A stretch of DNA of 64,000 nucleotides from Streptomyces inusitatus (GTDB taxonomy: Bacteria > Actinomycetota > Actinomycetes > Streptomycetales > Streptomycetaceae). Position 1 is the stretch's first letter. Each line of letters starts with the position of its first letter. The notes beneath the pieces were generated by a model. The model had not been told where the DNA came from, ran no database searches, and worked only from the letters and a program-made list of their open reading frames with translations. Positions 25,922-34,557 of this stretch are shown here, in pieces. Both the position numbers and the translations under genes were made by a program. The stretch covers positions 1-64,000 of the forward strand of contig NZ_BMWG01000011.1 of NCBI RefSeq assembly GCF_014651115.1, in the 5' to 3' direction.

Positions 25922-26787
25922 GGGATGATTCCGATCTTCTCCAGGAACTTCGAGGTCTTGCGGAAGACGCTTCGTTCGAACTCCGCCCGAGTGGGCGACA
26001 CCAGAAGCTCCTCGCGCACGGCCAGCGGGTCGGCGAGGCCGGCGTCCCTGTAGACATGCGGGTTGAACAGGGACTCGAAGCTGTACGTCAGGTACCGGCG
26101 CAGGTAGTCGGCGAGGCCGGCCAGCTCCTGCTCGGTCGAGGTGCGCCTCACGTCGGCGAACAGCACGGTGACCAGTTCACGGCCGAACGCGATGTGCCTG
26201 GACTCGTCCTGGTGGTGGATCCGGTTGATGGCCCGGACGGTGTCGTGCAGCCGGTCGTCCGTCGCCATCCGGGAGTTGAAGTGGTCGACCAGCTCCTCGA
26301 AGATCAGGATTCGGACGAAGACCAACAGGGTCTCCACTTCCGGCTTTGGCATCTCCATGCCCGCCCCGGACGGCTGCCGGTAGATCTTCTTGCCGTAGCG
26401 CAGACAGAATTCGGCGAAGAACCACATGTGTTCGTTCTCCTCGCCGATGAAGTGGTGGAAGAACTCCGACGGCGTCTCGAATCCCTTGGTATGAATGCGA
26501 CGGGTGACCTCGATGAGGAGTTCCCGGATGCCGTGCACATTCAGACTGTAGAAGTTGATGCTCTCGAACTTGGAGAGTGCATGCAACTGCTGCTCGGTCA
26601 GGCGCTCCGCGACGGAAGTTCCATAGGTAGTGGTCAGCTCCGGGCTCATCCACCACATGTCGTCCGGCAGGATTTCCGGCCATTTGAACAGCCGGTAGGG
26701 GTTGTAGTAGTCGTCGATCGACTTGTCGCGCAGCCGGTCGAGGATCTCCAGGAACCGTTTATCAGGGTTGATCAGATTGCTGACCAT
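25918..26787 (-). CDS. AurF-type diiron N-oxygenase
   Basis: 289 aa from ATG 26787, with GAGGTGGTG before it. All seven iron ligands of the AurF/CmlI family can be placed: Glu75, Glu117 and His120 (EENEHMWFF), Glu164 (RILIFEELVDHF), His191, Glu195 and His198 (NRIHHQDESRHIAFG). The spacings between the last four ligands are the same as in AurF. The family oxidises amines to hydroxylamine, nitroso or nitro groups; AurF acts on p-aminobenzoate and CmlI on a p-aminophenyl substrate. It is the first gene of the minus operon and overlaps the carrier-loading ligase by ATGA. With PabAB in the divergent arm, an arylamine substrate is attractive, but a carrier-bound amino acid is equally possible. Confidence 0.85.
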   Translation of the reverse strand: MVSNLINPDKRFLEILDRLRDKSIDDYYNPYRLFKWPEILPDDMWWMSPELTTTYGTSVAERLTEQQLHALSKFESINFYSLNVHGIRELLIEVTRRIHTKGFETPSEFFHHFIGEENEHMWFFAEFCLRYGKKIYRQPSGAGMEMPKPEVETLLVFVRILIFEELVDHFNSRMATDDRLHDTVRAINRIHHQDESRHIAFGRELVTVLFADVRRTSTEQELAGLADYLRRYLTYSFESLFNPHVYRDAGLADPLAVREELLVSPTRAEFERSVFRKTSKFLEKIGIIP

Positions 26788-27116
26788 GATGTGCACCACC
26801 TCATTCGTGTGTGCCAAAAATCCAGCAGCCGCAGAATCCGTCGGCCTGTTGGTGACTGCTCGATGCTTGAGTGTGATCCCCGGCCGCGGATTGAAATCTG
26901 ACATCCGGCATCGGACTCGGAGGATCTTAAAATTTTGCTGTCGGCACATGCAACAGCCGGAATAGGGCGGCCGGATGTGGCCACCCTCTACTTGTGCGAG
27001 TGATCGGCAATCGGCCTGCACATGTGGTTATGGTGATTGGCGCCGACCGGTTCACCGGGTACGGCCCCTTCGGGGCTTGACCGGCGATGACCCGGTGCTG
27101 AGAGAGACGAATTCAG
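26788..27116. promoter_or_regulatory. Divergent promoter region of the C5N/PABA cluster
   Basis: 329 bp between the minus operon (oxygenase first) and the plus-strand esterase gene. It holds an AT-rich block near 26925-26940 (CTTAAAATTTTGC), unusual for this window, that is a fitting -10/operator region. No gene is visible. Confidence 0.5.
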
Positions 27117-28625
27117 ATGGGATCAGCATTGGCTGCAGACAAGAACGCGATGAAACCGGCTCTGGTCACCACGGCCTCGGGTATTGTCGCGGGCCGAGCC
27201 CACGACGGAGTCGTATCGTTCAAGGGCATCCCGTACGCGGCGGAGCCTTACGGCGACAACCGCTTCAAGCCCCCACAGCCTCCGCCGGCGTGGGACGGAG
27301 TCCGTGAAGCATTCGAGTACGGCCCCTGCGCACCACAACCCAACACCTACTCACTCGTGGACGCCACACCCCTCTACCCATGGGGAACCGACTGCCTGAG
27401 CCTCAATGTCTACACCCCGGATCCGGGGGCGGCCCGGCTGCCGGTGATGGTTTGGGTGCATGCCGGCGGCTACATCTCCGGTGGCGCCTCCACCTCCCGC
27501 GCGGACGGATCGGTCTTCGCGCGCGAAGGTGTCGTCGTGGTCGCCATGAACTACCGCCTCGGCGTGGACGGATTCCTGTCCGTGCCGGGCGGCATCGCGA
27601 ACGCGGGAATGCACGACGTCGTCGCCGCACTGCGCTGGGTGAGCGACAACATCGCGGCATTCGGCGGCGACCCGGATGCCGTCACCGTGTTCGGGAACTC
27701 CTCAGGCAGCGCCATCATCGCGGCGATCGCCAAGACCGCCGCCGGTGAGGGCCTCATTCACCGGGCCGTCCTGCAGAGTCCCTGCCCGACACTGGTCGTC
27801 GGGGCGGCCGAGGGGCGCGCGATCGCCAAGCGCGTCCTCGCCGACCTGGACGTCGGCACGGACCCCCGCGACATCCCGCTCCGGGAGCTGCTGGGCCGCC
27901 GCCAGCGGGCCTTGGACGTCCGCTTCCGCGACGCACGCCGCTGGCACCCCTACACCTACTGGTTCAGCCCCTATCTGCCGGTCGTGGACGAAACTCTCTT
28001 CACCGACTCCGCACTGAGCGAACTCATCCCGCCCTCCGTCGATCTGCTGATCGGAACCAACCGGGACGAGTCCCGGTACTTCCTGATGCGCAACGGACAG
28101 TTCACATCCGCCACCGAGCAGGACCTCATCGACGCCCAGAATTCCTACGACGTGCCCGAGGCGTGCCGCGCTGCGGCCCGGTCTCTCTACGGGCATCTGC
28201 CGCTCGGAGAGCAACTTGCCGAGACGGTGACCAACTGGATATGGCGTGGCCCTGCCATCGAACTCACCCACCTGCATGCCAAATCCGGCGGAAACACCTT
28301 CGCCTACGAATTCACCTGGCAGGGGTCCCCGGCTTTCGACGGCCGCTACGGTGCGGCACACTTCCTTGAGGTCCCCTTCCTCTTCGGCCAGCTCGACGAC
28401 CCTGCCTTCGCTCCCCAGGTCGGCCCTGACGCTCCCGCGGACCTGGGCAGTGCCCTGCGCCGCGGCTGGATCCAATTCGCCAGGAGCGGCGATCCCGGCT
28501 GGCCCCGCTACGACGACGAACGCCGCTCGGTAATGACCTTCGACACCTCGTGCCGAGTCGAGGCAGATCCCCGCGAGTACCATCGCGCGGCCTGGGACGC
28601 TCAACTCGAAAAATCAACTCCGTAG
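27117..28625 (+). CDS. Type-B carboxylesterase
   Basis: 502 aa alpha/beta-hydrolase of the p-nitrobenzyl esterase/cholinesterase family. Landmarks: FKGIPYAAEPYGDNRF, TDCLSLNVYTP, oxyanion loop VWVHAGGYISGG, nucleophile Ser195 in VTVFGNSSGSA (GxSxG with Asn instead of the common Glu), the acidic region IGTNRDESRYF, and the His in YGAAHFLEVPFLFG. No signal peptide, so cytoplasmic. It opens the plus-strand arm of the cluster, and its stop is immediately followed by pabAB. In a biosynthetic setting such enzymes can hydrolyse esters or catalyse acyl transfer or cyclisation; substrate unknown. Confidence 0.88.
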   Translation: MGSALAADKNAMKPALVTTASGIVAGRAHDGVVSFKGIPYAAEPYGDNRFKPPQPPPAWDGVREAFEYGPCAPQPNTYSLVDATPLYPWGTDCLSLNVYTPDPGAARLPVMVWVHAGGYISGGASTSRADGSVFAREGVVVVAMNYRLGVDGFLSVPGGIANAGMHDVVAALRWVSDNIAAFGGDPDAVTVFGNSSGSAIIAAIAKTAAGEGLIHRAVLQSPCPTLVVGAAEGRAIAKRVLADLDVGTDPRDIPLRELLGRRQRALDVRFRDARRWHPYTYWFSPYLPVVDETLFTDSALSELIPPSVDLLIGTNRDESRYFLMRNGQFTSATEQDLIDAQNSYDVPEACRAAARSLYGHLPLGEQLAETVTNWIWRGPAIELTHLHAKSGGNTFAYEFTWQGSPAFDGRYGAAHFLEVPFLFGQLDDPAFAPQVGPDAPADLGSALRRGWIQFARSGDPGWPRYDDERRSVMTFDTSCRVEADPREYHRAAWDAQLEKSTP

Positions 28626-28673
28626 GTGACCAAGCCGACGCCGAATTTAGGCGTCCCGTCCGGGAGCATCCTG

Positions 28674-30797
28674 ATGCGCAGCCTGATCATCGACAATTAC
28701 GACTCGTATACTTTCAATCTCTTCCAGCTGATAGCCGAGGTGAATGGGTGTGAGCCGGTCGTTCTGAAGAATGACGATCCGGCGCTGACCACGCTCGACC
28801 TGGCAGAGTTCGACAACATCGTGATCTCACCCGGCCCCGGAAGCCCGAGCACCGCACGTGATCTGGGGTATGTCAGGGAAATCCTGGACAGGGCTCAACT
28901 GCCAGTTCTCGGAGTCTGTCTCGGCCATCAGGCGATCGCCCACAGCGCCGGAGCGACGGTCGACCGCGCACCGCGGCCGCGGCACGGCCATCTCACCAGG
29001 ATCCGCCACACGGGCGATGAGCTGTTCAGCGGCATACCGCAGGATTTCACCGCCGTGCGCTACCACTCGCTGTGCGTCGAAGAACCGCTGCCCCCGGAGA
29101 TCGAGACCACGGCATGGGCGGAGGACGGTGTCGTCATGGCGATCCGGCACCGAACCCGCCCACAGTGGGGTGTCCAGTTCCACCCCGAATCCATCGCCTC
29201 GCAGCACGGCCGCGAGATCATGACCAACTTCAAGGACATCACCCTCTCCCGCGTCGGCGCCCTGCGATCGGACGGCACGGCTCGCCACCGGGCGCAGGAG
29301 CCGCTGACGTCCGCCGAACCGGCACCTCCGGCCGACACGGCCGGCGACGCCTACCAGCTCCTTGAGCTCAGGATCCCCGGTGCAGTGAACACCGAGGCGG
29401 CATACGCGGAGCTGTTCGGCCTGTCGGAGTACGCCTATTGGCTCGACAGCAGCCGTGTCGAGCCAGGACTGTCCCGGTTCTCGTTCCTCGGCGACGCCGC
29501 AGGTCCGCTCAGCGAGGTGCTGACCTACCGACTCGCGGACCGTGCGGTGCACGTGCGCAACGCGGCGGGCGCGCATACACAGGACGGCACCATCTTCGAC
29601 GTCCTGGAACGCCGCCTCGCCGAACGTCGGCTGACCGACCCCGGGCTGCCGTTCGACTTCACCGGGGGATACGTCGGCTATTTTGGCTACGAGCTGAAGG
29701 GCGACCTCGGCTCCCCCGGCCGGCACCGCGCCGAAACACCCGACGCCGCGTGGATATTCGCGGACCGTCTGATCGCCGTCGACCACCAGCACGACCTCAC
29801 CCATGTGGTCGCGTTGCACCGCGGCGACACCGAGACCAGGAAATCCGCGCAGAAGTGGATCGACAGCACCGCCGCCACCCTGGTCTCACTGCCCGGCGCG
29901 CCCAACGCCGCGCGGGAGACCGCCGACACGGTCGGCGACACCGCGGATCCGAGCTTGTCGCTGTCCCGGGACACGCAGGGCTATCTCCGTGACATCGAGG
30001 AATGCCAGCGCCGGCTCATCGCCGGCGAGAGCTACGAGATATGCCTGACCAACAAGGTCAGGATCCCCTTCGACGGCGATGACCTGATGTATTACCGCAG
30101 GCTGCGCGGGTCCAACCCGGCACCGTACGCGGCACTGCTGAGGCTCGGTGAGGTAACGGTCTTGAGCGCGTCGCCCGAACGCTTCCTCAAGATCGACGCT
30201 GATCGCGTGGTGGAGACGAAGCCCATCAAGGGAACGGCACCCCGCGGCACCGATCCCGCGCACGACGCGGAACTGGCCGCGGAACTCGCGAGCAGCACCA
30301 AGACCCGAGCGGAGAACCTCATGATCGTCGATCTGCTGCGCAACGACCTGGGCCGCGTCTGCGAGATCGGCAGTGTCGGCGTTCCGAGCTTCATGGCGGT
30401 GGAGTCCTACGCCACGGTGCATCAACTGGTCTCCACCGTACGAGGAGTCCTGCGCCCGGAGACCAGCGCGGTGGAGTGCGTACGCCATTGCTTCCCAGGC
30501 GGATCGATGACCGGCGCGCCGAAGCTGCGCAGTATGGAGATCATCGACGGACTGGAGACGGAGGCGCGGGGTGTCTACTCGGGTGCGCTCGGATATCTCG
30601 GGCTGACGGGAACGGCCGATCTCAGCATCGTAATCCGCACTGCCGTGCGCCGCCGTGGCGAACTGAGCATCGGCGCCGGCGGTGCCATCGTCTTGGACTC
30701 CAGTCCCGACGGCGAACTCGACGAGATGCTGCTCAAGGCCAGAACCTCACTGCGGGCACTGCCACCGCTGCCGACGCACACCGGTCGGCGCCGATGA
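28674..30797 (+). CDS. pabAB: Aminodeoxychorismate synthase, fused PabA-PabB
   Basis: 707 aa. Start set at the ATG preceded by CGGGAG, giving the canonical N-terminus MRSLIIDNYDSYTFN. Residues 1-195 are the glutamine amidotransferase with Cys82 in GVCLGHQAIAH and the FHPES His/Glu. From about 240 on lies the chorismate-binding domain: CLTNKVRIPFDG, SPERFLKI, PIKGTAPRGTDP, LMIVDLLRNDLGRVCEIGSV, PGGSMTGAPKLRSMEI. The PIKGT signature marks aminodeoxychorismate synthase rather than anthranilate synthase. Fused enzymes of this kind supply PABA or p-aminophenylalanine in candicidin and chloramphenicol clusters. No aminodeoxychorismate lyase (PabC) gene is in the cluster. Confidence 0.93.
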   Translation: MRSLIIDNYDSYTFNLFQLIAEVNGCEPVVLKNDDPALTTLDLAEFDNIVISPGPGSPSTARDLGYVREILDRAQLPVLGVCLGHQAIAHSAGATVDRAPRPRHGHLTRIRHTGDELFSGIPQDFTAVRYHSLCVEEPLPPEIETTAWAEDGVVMAIRHRTRPQWGVQFHPESIASQHGREIMTNFKDITLSRVGALRSDGTARHRAQEPLTSAEPAPPADTAGDAYQLLELRIPGAVNTEAAYAELFGLSEYAYWLDSSRVEPGLSRFSFLGDAAGPLSEVLTYRLADRAVHVRNAAGAHTQDGTIFDVLERRLAERRLTDPGLPFDFTGGYVGYFGYELKGDLGSPGRHRAETPDAAWIFADRLIAVDHQHDLTHVVALHRGDTETRKSAQKWIDSTAATLVSLPGAPNAARETADTVGDTADPSLSLSRDTQGYLRDIEECQRRLIAGESYEICLTNKVRIPFDGDDLMYYRRLRGSNPAPYAALLRLGEVTVLSASPERFLKIDADRVVETKPIKGTAPRGTDPAHDAELAAELASSTKTRAENLMIVDLLRNDLGRVCEIGSVGVPSFMAVESYATVHQLVSTVRGVLRPETSAVECVRHCFPGGSMTGAPKLRSMEIIDGLETEARGVYSGALGYLGLTGTADLSIVIRTAVRRRGELSIGAGGAIVLDSSPDGELDEMLLKARTSLRALPPLPTHTGRRR

Positions 30798-30994
30798 GGC
30801 GCTCATTCTCTCCGAGGACGGCAGGCCGGCCGGAGGAACGACGACCAGCCTGCCGGGGCGGCGCCGCGTGGACGGATCCGGTGGGCCCGTCCGGACATGC
30901 CGGCGGCCGATCGCGTCAGGAGTAGGCACCTCGGTGAACCAGGTCGTGGCGGAGAAACCGGATCTGAAATGACAAGGTGGCGAGAATAGTTCGT

Positions 30995-31007
30995 TAGTCC
31001 CGGACTA
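30995..31007. promoter_or_regulatory. Palindromic operator before the ArsR-type gene
   Basis: TAGTCC-C-GGACTA, a perfect 6-bp inverted repeat with a single central base, 27 bp before the regulator's ATG and overlapping the probable promoter (TAGCGT follows at a -10-like position). ArsR-family repressors bind such short palindromes and usually control themselves. Confidence 0.6.
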
Positions 31008-31033
31008 TCGAAGTATGTGCTAGCGTCGTCGCC

Positions 31034-31363
31034 ATGAGACCGCTACCCGAGCTGGCACCCGAGACGCTGACTCTTGCTTCGGTGCTGTACGCGCTCGGCG
31101 ACCCACTGCGCCTGGAGCTTGTGCGGCGAGTCGCCGCCGACCCCGGGATGACCTGTGCGCCCGGGGGCCTGAAGGTGCCGAAGTCGACACTGACCAATCA
31201 CTGGCGCATTCTGCGCGAGGCGGGAGTGATCAGGATGGCCGCCGACGGCCGATTCCGGCGAATCTGGCTGCGCGCCGAAGAGTTGGAAAACCGCTTCCCG
31301 GGTTTGCTCGATACGGTTCTGCGCCTCAGTGCCGACGAACCCATGGGCGCCGCAGTGCCCTAA
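31034..31363 (+). CDS. ArsR-family helix-turn-helix regulator
   Basis: 109 aa winged-helix protein: LASVLYALGDPLRLELVRRV, the recognition helix KVPKSTLTNHWRILREAGVI and the wing MAADGRFRRIWLRAEEL. No ArsR metal-binding ELCVCDL box or Cys cluster is present, so it senses something other than a thiophilic metal, perhaps a pathway product. It lies between pabAB and the DAHP synthase gene and has a palindrome directly upstream. A role as cluster-local repressor is inferred. Confidence 0.85.
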   Translation: MRPLPELAPETLTLASVLYALGDPLRLELVRRVAADPGMTCAPGGLKVPKSTLTNHWRILREAGVIRMAADGRFRRIWLRAEELENRFPGLLDTVLRLSADEPMGAAVP

Positions 31364-31414
31364 CAGCGATGCTGCGTTTGCGCCTGTCCACAAGACCTTA
31401 TGGAGGTTTTGCAG

Positions 31415-32602
31415 ATGGACTTCGCTGACTTATCGCCCACATATGCGCGCGGTTATCAACCGGGTTGGCCTGTGGAAGCGGAAGTGAAACGAGCCCGCGA
31501 TGCACTGGCCCGGGCAGATCCTTTGGTGCCGGCTTCGGGAATTCGTCGCTTACAGGCCCGGCTGGCGGAACCAGGATTTTTACTGCACGCAGGCGACTGC
31601 GCCGAGACCTTCCGTGACAATACGCGGACATCGGTGGCGAAGCGAGTGTCACTGCTGCACGCCATGTCTGATGCGATCGAGGCGAAATCCGGCCGACCAG
31701 TGGTGATGGTCGGCCGGATCGCCGGTCAGTACGCGAAACCACGCTCGGCGCCGACGGAGCACCGGACAGGGATCACCCTGCCCTCTTATTTCGGGGACGC
31801 CGTGAACGATACGGACTTCTCGGCAGCCGGGCGGACCCCCGACCCCTGGAACCTGGTTCGTGCCCACGAGCATTCCAAGAAGACCCTCTCCCATCTGGAG
31901 GGATCGGGAGTGTTCGCCTCTCACGAAGCGCTGCTGCTCGATTATGAGCAGCCGCAGACCCGTCGCAGTGCGGACGAGGGGCGAGTCTACGACCATTCGG
32001 CCCACCTGCTCTGGATCGGCGAACGTACTCGATCACTGACAGGGGATCATGTCGACTTCGCTGCCGGGATAGCCAACCCGATCGCGGTGAAGATCGGGCC
32101 GGGCGCCACCCCGGCAGCCCTGATGGGCCTGCACGCTGTGCTTAATCCGGAAAATTTACCTGGCCGGCTGGCCTTCATTTTCCGGATGGGCCGCCACCGG
32201 GCGTATGACCTTGCCTACGCCATGCTGAGCAGAATCATGGCGGAGGGCTGGACGGATCGGGTCATCTGCGACCCAATGCACGGTAATACGGTCGTCAGCC
32301 CGGCTGGGTTGAAGACACGGGTGGTCGCTGCGATCGAGGCAGAAACGCGTGAGTTCTTCAGCGCCTGCAACGACACAGGAGTAACTCCGGGTGGAATTCA
32401 TCTGGAGGTGAGTGGTGACGATGTCAGCGAATGCGTTCCGGCACGGGTGGACGATACGTATCTCGCGATCAACTACCGCAGTGCCTGTGACCCCCGGCTC
32501 AACCCGGAGCAGGCTTCTTATCTCGCGCAACTGGTGGGTGAACTGCTGGTTTCACATCGCCATTTCGTTCAGCGGGAAGAAATGACAGCCTCAAGAAGAT
32601 AG
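31415..32602 (+). CDS. Class II 3-deoxy-D-arabino-heptulosonate-7-phosphate synthase
   Basis: 395 aa. The start is the second ATG (31415) because GGAGG lies eight bases before it and overlaps the upstream in-frame ATG at 31400. Plant-type DAHP synthase motifs: LHAGDCAETF, VVMVGRIAGQYAKPRSAP, LPSYFGDAVND, ANPIAVKIGPGATP, FIFRMGRHRA, ICDPMHGNTV, GGIHLEVSGDDVSEC. It catalyses the first step of the shikimate pathway from PEP and erythrose-4-phosphate. A cluster-borne copy is usual where extra chorismate is drawn off, consistent with the PabAB gene nearby. Confidence 0.95.
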   Translation: MDFADLSPTYARGYQPGWPVEAEVKRARDALARADPLVPASGIRRLQARLAEPGFLLHAGDCAETFRDNTRTSVAKRVSLLHAMSDAIEAKSGRPVVMVGRIAGQYAKPRSAPTEHRTGITLPSYFGDAVNDTDFSAAGRTPDPWNLVRAHEHSKKTLSHLEGSGVFASHEALLLDYEQPQTRRSADEGRVYDHSAHLLWIGERTRSLTGDHVDFAAGIANPIAVKIGPGATPAALMGLHAVLNPENLPGRLAFIFRMGRHRAYDLAYAMLSRIMAEGWTDRVICDPMHGNTVVSPAGLKTRVVAAIEAETREFFSACNDTGVTPGGIHLEVSGDDVSECVPARVDDTYLAINYRSACDPRLNPEQASYLAQLVGELLVSHRHFVQREEMTASRR

Positions 32603-32792
32603 ATATTTCTGGCGTCCCTTGAAGTCATCTTGCTGTTTGTTGTGGCTGCTTGCGGTGAGGCAGTTCTCAACAGGCCGTTTGATCTTCTTGTGTCCGGCCG
32701 GGGTCAGTCAGAAACGTCGATGAGCCGGAGGGTCGGCTCTTGTCTCATCGCAGGATTCACCGCGACCGGAAGTGCTAGAAGGAGTTTGCCGC

Positions 32793-34214
32793 GTGTCCTT
32801 AGAATCTCAACCAAACCGGTCGGTAGTGCTCGCTGTAGCCTGTGTGGGGCAGTTCATGGTGCTACTCGACAGCACCATCGTGGGCGCAGCGCTCCCGGAC
32901 ATGCAGGATCGATTGGACACCGATCTGTCCGGACTGCAATGGATCGTCAACTCTTATGTCCTGCTGGTTGCCATGCTGTTGCTGTCCGGCGGTGTCTTCG
33001 CCGACCGCTTCGGCCGCAAGCGGATGTACCTGTCCGGCGTCGTGGTGTTCACCTTCGCATCCGTGCTGTGCGCTTTCGCGCCTTCGCTGGCCTGGCTGGT
33101 CACCGGACGAGCTTTGCAGGGCATCGGGGCCGCGGCCCTGAGCCCCGGTTCACTGGCCCTGCTCGCCTCCGCCTATCCCGTTCCGCGGGAACGCGTCAAA
33201 GCGATCGGCCTGTGGGCCGGTATCAGCGGAATCGGCCTGGCGGCAGGACCGCTGGCCGGCGGCATCCTGGTGAGCGCCTTCGACTGGCGCGCGATCTTCC
33301 TGGTCAATGTGCCCATCGGTGTCGCGCTGGTGCTGGTGGCCCTGCCCGCCCTGCGCGAGTCCCGCAACCCCAACGCGTCGGCCATCGACGTCCCTGGAAC
33401 GATCCTCTCCATCCTGGGTGTCGGGGCACTGACCTACGGGCTGATCGAGGGCGGCTCCCAAGGCTGGACTTCGGGGACCATTCTGGCCAGCTTCGCCGCC
33501 GCGGCGGTGATCTTCGCCGCGTTCATCACCGTGGAACGGCGTATCTCGATTCCGATGATGCCGCTGCGGCTGTTCCGGAACCCGTTGTTCACAATGTCCA
33601 ACGTGGCTATGGTCATGGTCGGTTTCGCGCTCATGGGCTCGGTCTTCTTCTTCTCCCAGTTCTTTGTCACCGTGCAGGGCACCTCGATTCTGGAAGCCGG
33701 ACTGGCGACTCTGCCCATCTCGCTCAGCATGGCGATCGTCAGCCCGTATGCGGGCCGGCTGGCCGCCAACTACGGCTTCCGGATTGTGGTTACCAGCGGC
33801 CTTGTGCTGGCTGGACTGGGGCTGTTGACCCTGGTTGCCGTACACGCGGACACCAGTTACTGGAACGTGTGGTGGCGGCTGGCGATCACCGGTGCCGGTT
33901 TCGCTCTGGCCATGTCACCGTTGACCGGCGCCGCCATCCAGTCCGTCGACGCGCAGGAAGGCGGTCTCGCGTCGGGCATCAGCAGTACCTCCCGGCAGAT
34001 CGGCGCGGTGCTCGGCGTGGCGGTGCTCGGAGCCATCGTCACCACCCGGGAATCCAGCGGCGCGTCCTTCGAAGCCGGCCTCGACAGCGCCTTCGCCATC
34101 GCCGGAGCCGTCTGTTTGATCACCGCCGTCTGTACTGGCCTGTGGCTTGTGAAGTCCGAGCCCGAGGGAGCCCCTCTCCCGGAGCCGCAGCGGAAGGCGC
34201 AGCCGATCGACTGA
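32793..34214 (+). CDS. DHA2-family MFS drug exporter (14 TM)
   Basis: 473 aa. A GTG start is chosen because AAGGAG lies eight bases upstream; an in-frame GTG at 32772 precedes that site. The N-terminus carries the EmrB/QacA signature GQFMVLLDSTIVGAALPDM, motif A FADRFGRKRMYLSG and the antiporter motif C region GISGIGLAAGPLAGGILV. Hydrophobicity suggests 14 membrane helices. It probably exports the cluster product and confers self-resistance. It follows the DAHP synthase gene by 190 bp. Confidence 0.9.
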   Translation: MSLESQPNRSVVLAVACVGQFMVLLDSTIVGAALPDMQDRLDTDLSGLQWIVNSYVLLVAMLLLSGGVFADRFGRKRMYLSGVVVFTFASVLCAFAPSLAWLVTGRALQGIGAAALSPGSLALLASAYPVPRERVKAIGLWAGISGIGLAAGPLAGGILVSAFDWRAIFLVNVPIGVALVLVALPALRESRNPNASAIDVPGTILSILGVGALTYGLIEGGSQGWTSGTILASFAAAAVIFAAFITVERRISIPMMPLRLFRNPLFTMSNVAMVMVGFALMGSVFFFSQFFVTVQGTSILEAGLATLPISLSMAIVSPYAGRLAANYGFRIVVTSGLVLAGLGLLTLVAVHADTSYWNVWWRLAITGAGFALAMSPLTGAAIQSVDAQEGGLASGISSTSRQIGAVLGVAVLGAIVTTRESSGASFEAGLDSAFAIAGAVCLITAVCTGLWLVKSEPEGAPLPEPQRKAQPID

Positions 34215-34557
34215 CGTCGGTCATGGCACCGTCGATGTGGCATCCGGTGCACCGCGCGGCGACCCCTCGCACTGAAGGCCCAGTGACCAACGGCGATTGC
34301 TGGGACTGCCATCACCTGATGTCCGGGAGCCCTTCCGACAGAAGGGCACCGGCCAGGAAATCGAGTCGGCTGTCAGGCGCCTCTCGTCGGCGGCCCACTC
34401 CCTGGGTATCCTCAAAGGAAGGCGTCACGCCCCTGATGAGCAATCCTGTGCCGAATCCAAGCCATCCGAATCCAGTGCTCTCCGCAGTGCGCCACCCGGC
34501 AGTAATTTTTATTGGGAAAGGAATAGACGTAAACGGCACTTCTGGGTGGCGCCGGTC
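34215..34557. promoter_or_regulatory. Upstream region of the TrmB/LuxR-like regulator gene
   Basis: 343 bp without a convincing gene. An AT-rich block close to 34500 (GTAATTTTTATTGGGAAAGG) lies about 50 bp before the regulator start and is a likely promoter area. The regulator frame can be extended to 34297, but without a ribosome binding site. Confidence 0.4.

Noticed and set aside
30819..30855. Terminator after pabAB
   Set aside because: CGGCAGGC and GCCTGCCG are complementary, but the 21-nt loop makes the hairpin weak.
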